Shown piece by piece: positions 1 through 6,631 of a stretch of DNA of 9,464 nucleotides. Numbering within the stretch: position 1 is the stretch's first letter; each line of letters opens with the position of its first letter. This DNA comes from an uncultured Eubacteriales bacterium (GTDB taxonomy: Bacteria; Bacillota; Clostridia; Oscillospirales; Oscillospiraceae), in contig UQWH01000070.1 in the NCBI GenBank assembly GCA_900544705.1, forward strand, positions 1 to 9,464, given 5' to 3'. The notes beneath the pieces were generated by a model, which worked only from the letters and a program-made list of their open reading frames with translations, had not been told where the DNA came from and searched no databases. The position numbers and the translations under genes were made by a program.

Positions 1-13
1 GCAAAGCGCACGT

Positions 14-40
14 GTTTTTTGATTTTCATAATCAAAAAAC
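14..40. repeat. AT-rich perfect inverted repeat (hairpin)
   Basis: GTTTTTTGATT (14-24) and AATCAAAAAAC (30-40) form a perfect 11-bp stem around the 5-nt loop TTCAT. The stem holds its own T run and A run, so it could act as a weak terminator in either direction, for example for a gene lying left of the window. There is no separate T tract after it on either strand and the stem has little GC. The structure is certain; the terminator role is a guess. Confidence 0.5.
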
Positions 41-64
41 GTAGTATTACTCTTTTCTTCCCTC

Positions 65-110
65 CGGAATTTTCGGTTCGATAGGTTTTTTGACAGTCTG
101 TAAAATTCCG
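65..110 (-). repeat. 9-bp inverted repeat downstream of the GH3 gene
   Basis: CGGAATTTT (65-73) is the exact reverse complement of AAAATTCCG (102-110), with 28 nt between them. It starts 3 nt past the stop codon of the minus-strand glycoside hydrolase gene. The position suits an end-of-transcript structure, but no T run follows it on the minus strand and the loop is long, so I do not call it a terminator. Apart from this and the hairpin at 14-40, I see nothing in bases 1-113. Confidence 0.3.
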
Positions 111-113
111 TTC

Positions 114-1337
114 TTATTCGCAGATTCCGGCACGGACCTTCAGTGTCAGGATGCGCAGGATGCTCTCATCTACGCGCGCCTGCGTCAGGCCGCCGTTTTG
201 CAGCGCGTCCAGCAGCCCCTGCGCCGCCTGTTTCAGATCCGCCGGCATGAGGACGATGTCGCAGCCCGCCTGAATCGCCAGCACCGCCGCCTCTGCAGGG
301 GAATAGCTGTCCGTGATCGCGCCCATCTCGTGCGAATCCGTGATGACCACGCCGGTGAAGCCCAGCTCGCCGCGCAGCAGGTCGGTCACGACCGCGGGCG
401 ACAGATCGCAGGGCGCGTCGCTGCCTGTCACATTCGGCGCGGACATATGCGAGATCATGACCATTCCCGCACCCGCCGCTATCCCGGCGGCAAAGGGCTT
501 GAGCTCCGTCCCGCGCAGCTCATCGAGCGTGCGCCCAGTCACGGATGCGCCCTTGTGGGAGTCGGCCTCCGTGCTGCCGTGGCCGGGGAAATGCTTGAGG
601 CAGGACTGCACGCCGCCGGATTGCAGGCCCTGCACCATCGCCGCGACCATGGTCGACGCCACGTCCGCGTCGCTGCTGAAGGAGCGGTCGCCGATCTCGG
701 TGTTGTTGGGATTCGTGACCACGTCCGCCACCGGGGCAAAATCCACATTGAAGCCGAACTGCGAGATGTCCCGCGCGATGGTCGCGCCCACCTGCCGCAC
801 GGCCTCCGCATCGCCCGCTGCGCCGTAGTCCGCCATCGGGTCAAAGGCCGTGGTGCCGAGCTTCGTGCTCACCCGCGCGACCCGGCCGCCCTCCTCGTCC
901 ACGCCGATCAGAAGCGGCAGCCTGCTGTAGCTCTGCGTCGCGGCGATCATCTGCGTGGTCTGCTCGCCGGTCTCCAGATTATCCGCGAAATAGACGATGC
1001 CGCCGACGGGCATCTCGGAAAGCGCCTGCTGCGTCGCCTCGCCCGCGCGCGTGGCGGTATTCACGCCCGTCAGCGCCTCCGGCGTGACCATGAAGAGCTG
1101 GTAGACCTTCTCCTCCGTCGTCATGCCGCTCAGAATTTCCTCTGCCCGCGCGCGGTAGGGCGCGTCGGGGTCCGGCTCCGTCGGCGGTTCGGTCGGTTCG
1201 GTTTCCGGCGGCTCGGTCGAAGGCTCCTGCGTCACGGACGGCTCCGTCGCCACCGAGGGGAAGGGTTCTTCCTTGCCGCAGCCCGCCGCCGAAAGGCAGA
1301 TCAGGCCGCAAAGAAACAGCGCCAAAATTCGTTTCAT
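114..1337 (-). CDS. Secreted lipoprotein glycoside hydrolase family 3, NagZ-type beta-N-acetylhexosaminidase
   Basis: This 407-residue enzyme is predicted to remove terminal beta-linked N-acetylglucosamine from peptidoglycan fragments outside the membrane. Residues 1-20 are a lipoprotein signal (Lys-Arg, a hydrophobic stretch, then SAAGC with the lipidated Cys20). Residues 21-60 are a Pro/Thr/Glu linker built on TEP-like units. Residues 61-407 form the GH3 barrel. VDEEGGRVAR (146-155) matches the substrate loop. The NagZ signature KHFPGHG (248-254) is followed by D259-S260-H261, the Asp-His dyad used as acid/base in NagZ. D334 in VITDSHEMGA is the expected nucleophile. The second GH3 domain of plant and fungal enzymes is absent, as in typical NagZ. 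The start was chosen because AGGAGG (complement of 1345-1350) lies 7 nt before this ATG and the signal peptide begins there; an in-frame ATG 15 codons upstream would spoil the signal. The family call is firm; the exact substrate is inferred. Confidence 0.9.
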   Translation of the reverse strand: MKRILALFLCGLICLSAAGCGKEEPFPSVATEPSVTQEPSTEPPETEPTEPPTEPDPDAPYRARAEEILSGMTTEEKVYQLFMVTPEALTGVNTATRAGEATQQALSEMPVGGIVYFADNLETGEQTTQMIAATQSYSRLPLLIGVDEEGGRVARVSTKLGTTAFDPMADYGAAGDAEAVRQVGATIARDISQFGFNVDFAPVADVVTNPNNTEIGDRSFSSDADVASTMVAAMVQGLQSGGVQSCLKHFPGHGSTEADSHKGASVTGRTLDELRGTELKPFAAGIAAGAGMVMISHMSAPNVTGSDAPCDLSPAVVTDLLRGELGFTGVVITDSHEMGAITDSYSPAEAAVLAIQAGCDIVLMPADLKQAAQGLLDALQNGGLTQARVDESILRILTLKVRAGICE

Positions 1338-1359
1338 TCTGCCACCTCCTGTTTTCTGC

Positions 1360-1388
1360 ATTATACCGCACGCGCCGCGCAATTACAA
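1360..1388 (-). promoter_or_regulatory. Sigma-A promoter for the GH3 lipoprotein gene
   Basis: Read on the minus strand, TTGTAA (complement of 1383-1388, 4 of 6 matches to TTGACA) is followed after exactly 17 bp by a perfect TATAAT (complement of 1360-1365). Transcription should start near 1353. That leaves a leader of about 16 nt which is little more than the ribosome binding site AGGAGG before the ATG at 1337. The elements are seen directly; activity is inferred. Confidence 0.7.
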
Positions 1389-1396
1389 GCGCATGG

Positions 1397-1425
1397 TTGA
1401 CAAGTTCCCGGAAAATGACTATACT
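1397..1425 (+). promoter_or_regulatory. Strong sigma-A promoter for the topoisomerase operon
   Basis: A perfect TTGACA -35 box (1397-1402) is followed after 17 bp by TATACT (1420-1425, 5 of 6 matches to the -10 consensus). Two more -10-like hexamers follow at once: TATACT (1426-1431) and TATAAT (1433-1438), though these have no -35 box at good spacing. Start near 1432 would give a leader of roughly 54 nt before the ATG at 1486. The -35 box is 8 bp from the -35 box of the divergent GH3 promoter. Confidence 0.8.
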
Positions 1426-1485
1426 TATACTATATAATGGATAATTGTGCGAAAAAGTACGCAAAATGTCGTGAGGGATTTGGTT

Positions 1486-3465
1486 ATGGCAAAAAAGCAA
1501 AGCTACGGAAATGAAAGCATCACCACGCTCAAGGGCGCCGACCGCGTGCGCAAGCGCCCGGCGGTCATCTTCGGCTCGGACGGGCTCGACGGCTGCGAAC
1601 ACGCCGTTTTTGAAATTCTCTCCAACGCCATCGACGAGGCGCGCGAGGGCTACGGCAATCTGGTCATCGTCACACGCTATGAGGACCGCAGCATTGAGGT
1701 CGAGGACTTCGGCCGCGGCTGCCCCGTGGACTGGAACGAAAAGGAGCAGCGCTACAACTGGGAGCTGGTGTTCTGCGAGATGTACGCCGGCGGCAAGTAC
1801 AACAACACCGCGGGCGACAACTACGAATTCAGCCTTGGCCTGAACGGTCTCGGCACCTGCGCCACGCAGTACGCCTCCAAATATTTCGACGCGCGCATCT
1901 ACCGTGACGGCTTCAAATACACGCTCCACTTTGAGCGCGGCAATATCGTCGGCAAGATGACAAAGGAGCCGGCTGACCGCAAAAAAACCGGCTCCTGCTT
2001 CCGCTGGCTGCCCGATCTGGAGGTCTTTACGGACATCAACATCCCCGTGGAATACTACCTCGACACGCTCAAGCGGCAGGCCGTCGTGAATGCGGGCGTG
2101 ACCTTCCGCTTCCGCAACCAGGCCGGCGGGAAATTTGAAACAACGGATTTCTGCTACGAGCACGGCATCCTCGACTATATCACCGAGCTGACCGAGGGCA
2201 ACGCCTTCACCATGCCGCAGTTCTGGGAAACCGAGCGCAAGGGCCGCGACCGCGAGGACAAGCCGGAATACAAGGTGAAGATTACGGCCTCCCTGTGCTT
2301 CTCGCGCAGCATGAGCCGGCTGGAATATTACCACAACTCCTCGTGGCTGGAGCACGGCGGTGCGCCGGACAAGGCGGTGCGCAACGCCTTCGTCTACGCC
2401 ATCGACGCCTATCTGAAGCAGAACGGCAAGTACGTCAAAAACGAGTCCAAGATCACCTTCCAGGACGTGGCCGACTGCCTCGTGCTGGTGACAAACTGCT
2501 TCTCCACACAGACCTCCTACGAAAACCAGACGAAAAAGTCCATCAATAACAAATTCATTCAGGAGGCCATGACGGAGTTTTTCCGCAGCCGTTTGCAGGT
2601 CTATTTTATTGAAAACAAGGGCGAGGCGGACAAGATCGCCGAGCAGGTGCTCATCAACAAGCGCAGCCGCGAAACCGCCGAGCGCGCCCGCGTGACCGTC
2701 AAGAAGAAACTCTCCGGCAATCTGGACATCTCCAACCGTGTGCAGAAATTCGTCGACTGCCGCAGCCGCAACGCGGAAAAGCGCGAGCTTTACATCGTCG
2801 AGGGCGATTCCGCCATGGGCGCGGTCAAGCTCTCGCGCGACGCGGAATTTCAGGGCATCATGCCGGTGCGCGGCAAAATTCTCAACTGCCTCAAGGCCGA
2901 TTACGCGCGCATTTTCAAAAGCGAGATCATCACCGACCTTCTGCGCGTGATGGGCTGCGGCGTGGAGGTCAAGGACAAACACGTCAAGGATCTTGCGTCC
3001 TTCGACCTGTCCGCCCTGCGCTGGAGCAAGATCATCATCTGCACCGATGCCGACGTGGACGGCTATCAGATCCGCACGCTGATTTTAACCATGCTCTACC
3101 GTCTTGTGCCGACGCTCATCCGCGAGGGCTACGTGTATATCGCCGAGTCGCCGCTCTTTGAGATCACGACGCGGGACAAGACGTGGTTTGCCTACACCGA
3201 GAAGGAAAAGGCGGAGATTCTCAAGCGGCTCGACGGGCAGAAAAGCACCGTCGCGCGGTCGAAGGGTCTTGGTGAAAATGAGCCGGAAATGATGTGGCTG
3301 ACCACCATGAACCCCGCCTCGCGGCGGCTCATCAAGGTCATGCCGGAGGACGCGGAGAAAACCGCCCTCTACTTTGACCTGCTGCTGGGCGACAATCTCG
3401 CCGGGCGCAAGGATTATATCGCTGAAAACGGCAGCCAGTATCTCGATCTGGCCGATCTTTCGTAA
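1486..3465 (+). CDS. parE: Type IIA DNA topoisomerase, B (ATPase/TOPRIM) subunit, ParE-like
   Basis: This 659-residue subunit binds and hydrolyses ATP and supplies the metal-binding half of the cleavage site. The GHKL ATPase domain shows EILSNAIDEA (43-52; E43 is the expected general base, N47 the Mg ligand), VEDFGRGCP (72-80; D74 contacts adenine) and the glycine box GLNGLG (118-123). The transducer carries the phosphate-sensing Q348-T349-K350. The TOPRIM domain has EGDSAMG (439-445, acidic E439) and DADVD (521-525), followed by RSKGLGENEP and TTMNP (about 591-610) of the B-subunit tail. The length fits GyrB/ParE without the enterobacterial insert. Several boxes differ from the usual GyrB/ParE wording (DFGRG for DDGRG, GLNGLG for GLHGVG, DSAMG for DSAGG). 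I chose the ATG with GAGGG 8 nt upstream (1473-1477); a GTG at 1447 is in frame but has no clear ribosome site. The A subunit follows after 18 nt. The parE name rather than gyrB rests on the partner lacking a GyrA box. Confidence 0.9.
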   Translation: MAKKQSYGNESITTLKGADRVRKRPAVIFGSDGLDGCEHAVFEILSNAIDEAREGYGNLVIVTRYEDRSIEVEDFGRGCPVDWNEKEQRYNWELVFCEMYAGGKYNNTAGDNYEFSLGLNGLGTCATQYASKYFDARIYRDGFKYTLHFERGNIVGKMTKEPADRKKTGSCFRWLPDLEVFTDINIPVEYYLDTLKRQAVVNAGVTFRFRNQAGGKFETTDFCYEHGILDYITELTEGNAFTMPQFWETERKGRDREDKPEYKVKITASLCFSRSMSRLEYYHNSSWLEHGGAPDKAVRNAFVYAIDAYLKQNGKYVKNESKITFQDVADCLVLVTNCFSTQTSYENQTKKSINNKFIQEAMTEFFRSRLQVYFIENKGEADKIAEQVLINKRSRETAERARVTVKKKLSGNLDISNRVQKFVDCRSRNAEKRELYIVEGDSAMGAVKLSRDAEFQGIMPVRGKILNCLKADYARIFKSEIITDLLRVMGCGVEVKDKHVKDLASFDLSALRWSKIIICTDADVDGYQIRTLILTMLYRLVPTLIREGYVYIAESPLFEITTRDKTWFAYTEKEKAEILKRLDGQKSTVARSKGLGENEPEMMWLTTMNPASRRLIKVMPEDAEKTALYFDLLLGDNLAGRKDYIAENGSQYLDLADLS

Positions 3466-3483
3466 AGGAGGGGCGGGAGCTTT

Positions 3484-5724
3484 ATGGCAAGAAAGAAAAA
3501 AGAACCGGAGCAGAAGAAGCTCGCCCCGGCCAATGTGGAGGGTCTGCACGCGGAGGTGCTGGAGCAGCCCATCACGGACACGCTGACCGTGAACTATATG
3601 CCCTACGCGATGTCGGTCATCGTATCGCGCGCGATCCCGGAGATCGACGGCTTCAAGCCCTCGCACCGGAAGCTGCTGTACACGATGTACAAAATGGGGC
3701 TTCTGAACGGCGCGCGGCGCAAATCGGCAGACATCGTCGGCCAGACCATGGGCTTAAACCCCCACGGTGACGCCGCAATCTATGAAACCATGGTGCGCCT
3801 TGCCCGCGGCAACGAGGCGCTGCTCGCGCCCTTCGTCGATTCCAAGGGCAACTTCGGCAAGGTCTATTCCCGCGACATGGCCTACGCCGCTTCGCGTTAC
3901 ACCGAAGCAAAGCTGGAGCCCATCTGCGCCGAAATTTTCCGCGACATCGACTCGGAAACGGTCGATTTTGTGGACAACTATTCCAACACCATGAAAGAGC
4001 CGGTGCTGCTGCCCACGGCCTACCCGAACGTGCTGGTTTCGGCCAACACGGGCATTGCCGTCGGCATGGCCAGCAACATCTGCGGCTTCAACCTCCGCGA
4101 GGTCTGCCGCGCGACGACCGCGTGGATCAAAAATCCCGACTGCGACCTTCTGGAGCTGATGCCCGCACCGGACTTCCCGACGGGCGGCGAAATTCTTTAC
4201 AACGCCGCCGAGATGGCGGAGGTCTACCGCACGGGACGCGGCTCCGTGAAGGTGCGCGCCCGCTGGCGCTATATCAAGGAGGGCAACCTCATTGAGATTT
4301 TTGAGATTCCCTACACCACCACGACCGAGGCCATCATCGACAAGGTCTCCGAGCTGATCAAGGCCGGAAAGATCCGCGAGATCGCGGATATGCGCGATGA
4401 GACCGACCTGTCCGGCTTAAAACTGACCATCGACCTCAAACGCGGCGTCGACCCGGACAAGCTCATGCAGAAGCTCTTCCGCTCCACCCCGCTGCTCGAC
4501 AGCTTTGCCTGCAACTTCAACATTCTCATCGCCGGGATGCCGCGCGTGCTGGGTGTGCGCGAGATCATCGAGGAATGGACGGCGTGGCGGACGGAATGCG
4601 TGCGCCGCCGGGTCTTTTTCCAGAAGCGCAAAAAAGCCGAAAAGCTGCATCTGCTCAAAGGCCTCAAGCGCATCCTGCTCGACATCGACAAGGCCATCCG
4701 CATCATCCGCGAAACGGAATCCGACGCGGAGGTCGTGCCCAATCTGATGATCGGCTTCGGCATCGACCAGATCCAGGCCGAGTACGTCGCGGAGATCAAG
4801 CTGCGCAATATCAACAAGGAATACATCCTCAAGCGCACGCAGGAGGTCGACTCCCTCGCGGCGGAAATCGCCGATCTGGAGGACCTGCTGGCAAGCGAGA
4901 AGCGCATCCGCGGCGTGATCGTGGACGAGCTGAATGCCATCGCGGAGAAGTACGGCAAGGACCGCCGCACCGGCATCGTCTACGACCACGAGCTGGACGA
5001 GCCGGAAGAAGAGGAAGCCGTTCCGGACTACCCCGTCACGGTGTTCGTTTCCCGCGAGGGCTACTTCAAGAAAATCACGGCGCAGTCGCTGCGGATGTCC
5101 GGCGAGCAGCGCTTCAAGGAGGGCGACGGCCTCAAATTCTCCTGCGAGACCACAAACGCCGCCGAGCTTCTGGTCTTTACCGACCGCTATCAGGTCTACA
5201 AGGCCCGCTGCGCGGACTTCGACGACGGCAAGGCCTCGCTGTTGGGCGACTACCTGCCCACGAAGCTGGGCTTCGACGAGGGCGAAAACGTCATCGACGT
5301 CTGCCTCCCCGGCGACTACACCGGAAGCCTTGTGTTCGTCTTTGAAAACGGCAAGGTCGCCAAGGTAGAGCTCTCCGCCTACCAGACCAAGTCCAACCGC
5401 CGCAAGCTCACCGGCGCCTACTCGGACAAAAGCCCCCTGAAGGCAGTGTTCCTGCTCAAGGAGGACACACAGCTTGCGCTCTACTCCACCGAGGGACGCG
5501 CACTGATCTTCTCCACGGCGCAGCTTGCCGCCAAGACCACCCGCAGCACGCAGGGCGTGGCCGTGCTGACGCTCAAGCGCAAGGCCGTCTGCAACCGCGC
5601 CGTGCGTCTGGAGGACAGCGGCATCGTCAACGCCGCACGCTACCGCACCCGCACCATCCCTGCCGCCGGCGCGCTGCTGCGTGAGGAGGATGCAGAGGAA
5701 AAACAGATCGTAATGGAGATATGA
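3484..5724 (+). CDS. parC: Type IIA DNA topoisomerase, A (breakage-reunion) subunit, ParC-like
   Basis: This 746-residue subunit cuts and rejoins DNA through a tyrosine and pairs with the B subunit encoded 18 nt upstream. The winged-helix domain holds YAMSVIVSRAIPEIDGFKPS (41-60), the recognition-helix motif NPHGDAAIYET (92-102) and the catalytic Y139 preceded by R138 in SRYTEAKL. I199 in ASNI matches the DNA-bending wedge isoleucine. The tower and a long helical, coiled-coil-like segment span about 360-490. The C-terminal part (about 516-710) shows repeated beta-strand blades (FVSREGYFKKI, LLVFTDRYQVYKA, LVFVFENGKVAKV, LALYSTEGRALIF), roughly four blades against six in GyrA. No QRRGGRG-type GyrA box is visible, which favours a topoisomerase IV-like enzyme. 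The Ser83 and Asp87 positions of E. coli GyrA are A97 and E101 here. An AAAGGAGG site overlaps the parE stop; a closer GGGAG (3475-3479) may also help. The next gene starts 3 nt after the stop, so the genes are co-transcribed. Confidence 0.88.
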   Translation: MARKKKEPEQKKLAPANVEGLHAEVLEQPITDTLTVNYMPYAMSVIVSRAIPEIDGFKPSHRKLLYTMYKMGLLNGARRKSADIVGQTMGLNPHGDAAIYETMVRLARGNEALLAPFVDSKGNFGKVYSRDMAYAASRYTEAKLEPICAEIFRDIDSETVDFVDNYSNTMKEPVLLPTAYPNVLVSANTGIAVGMASNICGFNLREVCRATTAWIKNPDCDLLELMPAPDFPTGGEILYNAAEMAEVYRTGRGSVKVRARWRYIKEGNLIEIFEIPYTTTTEAIIDKVSELIKAGKIREIADMRDETDLSGLKLTIDLKRGVDPDKLMQKLFRSTPLLDSFACNFNILIAGMPRVLGVREIIEEWTAWRTECVRRRVFFQKRKKAEKLHLLKGLKRILLDIDKAIRIIRETESDAEVVPNLMIGFGIDQIQAEYVAEIKLRNINKEYILKRTQEVDSLAAEIADLEDLLASEKRIRGVIVDELNAIAEKYGKDRRTGIVYDHELDEPEEEEAVPDYPVTVFVSREGYFKKITAQSLRMSGEQRFKEGDGLKFSCETTNAAELLVFTDRYQVYKARCADFDDGKASLLGDYLPTKLGFDEGENVIDVCLPGDYTGSLVFVFENGKVAKVELSAYQTKSNRRKLTGAYSDKSPLKAVFLLKEDTQLALYSTEGRALIFSTAQLAAKTTRSTQGVAVLTLKRKAVCNRAVRLEDSGIVNAARYRTRTIPAAGALLREEDAEEKQIVMEI

Positions 5725-5727
5725 CAG

Positions 5728-6609
5728 ATGGAAAAACGAAACAACGTCCGCCTTCTGCTTCGCAATCTTCTCATGATTGCCGTGGGCAGTGCGATCTTCT
5801 CTCTCGGCTTCGACCTCTTTCTGGAGCCGGCAGGCATCAGCTGCGGCGGTGTGTCCGGCATTGCGATGCTCATCGTCTATGCTACGAAATCCAAGTTCCT
5901 CACCGTCGGCATCCTGAGCGCGCTGATCAACCTGCCGCTGTTCTTCTTCGGCTACCACAAGATCGGAAAGCTGTTCTTCTTCGGAAGCCTTCTGGGCATG
6001 GTCGTCACCTCCGTGGGCTTTGACCTCTTTGCCCGAATTCTCCCCATCCCCAAGACCGAGCCGCTGGTGGCGGCCATCTTCGGCGGCGTGATCATCGGCG
6101 CAGGACTGGGCATCGTGTTCATCGCCGGCGCCTCCACGGGCGGCGTGGACATCGTCGCCCGGCTTCTGAAGCTGAAATTCCGCAACTTCCCCATCGGTAA
6201 AATTCTGCTGTGCATGGACCTGTGCACCGCCGTCGCCACGGGCATCGTCTATGGTGAATTCAACAACACGCTCTACAGCGTCATCACGCTGGTGCTGTCC
6301 TCCTTCGTGCTGGACAAGGTGGTCTACGGCATGGACTATGCCAAGGTCGCTCTGATCATCTCCGACCGCTACGAGGAGATCGCACAGGCCATCGACACGC
6401 AGCTTGACCGCGGTGTGACGCTCCTGCATGGGCAGGGCTTCTATCTGCGCAGCGACAAATTCGTACTGCTGAGCGCGGTCAAGCGCAAGCAGCTCGCCCA
6501 GCTCAAGGATCTGGTCATGTCCATCGACCCGTCGGCCTTCATCATCCTGCAGGACGCGCATCAGGTGCTGGGTGACGGCTTCAAGCGCTACGATCGCAAC
6601 GAACTGTAA
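5728..6609 (+). CDS. YitT-family membrane protein (DUF161 + DUF2179)
   Basis: This 293-residue integral membrane protein belongs to the YitT family, whose biochemical role is not established; I recall no confirmed substrate. The N-terminal half has about five to six hydrophobic segments (roughly 12-32, 38-52, 58-76, 82-102, 112-133, 155-174 and 181-200). Family-typical stretches are FLEPAGISCGGVSGIA (31-46) and FIAGASTGGVDIVAR (131-145), glycine-rich turns between helices. Residues about 205-290 form the soluble DUF2179 domain, with DRGVTLLHGQGFY (227-239), a run of beta strands and the closing VLGDGFKR (280-287). The length is normal for the family. The ATG lies 3 nt after the ParC-like stop codon, with GGAG (5714-5717) inside the end of that gene as its ribosome site, so it is translationally close-coupled to the topoisomerase. 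The lipoprotein gene follows 22 nt downstream. Confidence 0.9.
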   Translation: MEKRNNVRLLLRNLLMIAVGSAIFSLGFDLFLEPAGISCGGVSGIAMLIVYATKSKFLTVGILSALINLPLFFFGYHKIGKLFFFGSLLGMVVTSVGFDLFARILPIPKTEPLVAAIFGGVIIGAGLGIVFIAGASTGGVDIVARLLKLKFRNFPIGKILLCMDLCTAVATGIVYGEFNNTLYSVITLVLSSFVLDKVVYGMDYAKVALIISDRYEEIAQAIDTQLDRGVTLLHGQGFYLRSDKFVLLSAVKRKQLAQLKDLVMSIDPSAFIILQDAHQVLGDGFKRYDRNEL

Positions 6610-6631
6610 CAAACGAAAGGGGGGCGCGGTT

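Noticed and set aside
90..118. TTGACA at 90-95 as a plus-strand promoter
   Set aside because: At 17-bp spacing the -10 position reads CTTATT, and the transcript would run antisense into the GH3 gene with no gene to serve.
90..1400. 436-codon plus-strand open frame opposite the GH3 gene
   Set aside because: The product is Arg/His/Ala-rich with no domain, and the opposite strand has a full signal peptide, the NagZ signature, a promoter and a ribosome site.
1447..1485. GTG start 13 codons upstream for the parE-like gene
   Set aside because: No good ribosome site precedes it, whereas the ATG at 1486 has GAGGG at 8 nt and the expected MAKKQ-type start.
979..2982. 667-codon open frame on the minus strand across the GH3 and parE-like genes
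   Set aside because: It is antisense to genes with clear family motifs, its translation is rich in Ala/Val/His/Arg with no recognisable domain, and it crosses the divergent promoter region. GC-rich third positions create such frames.
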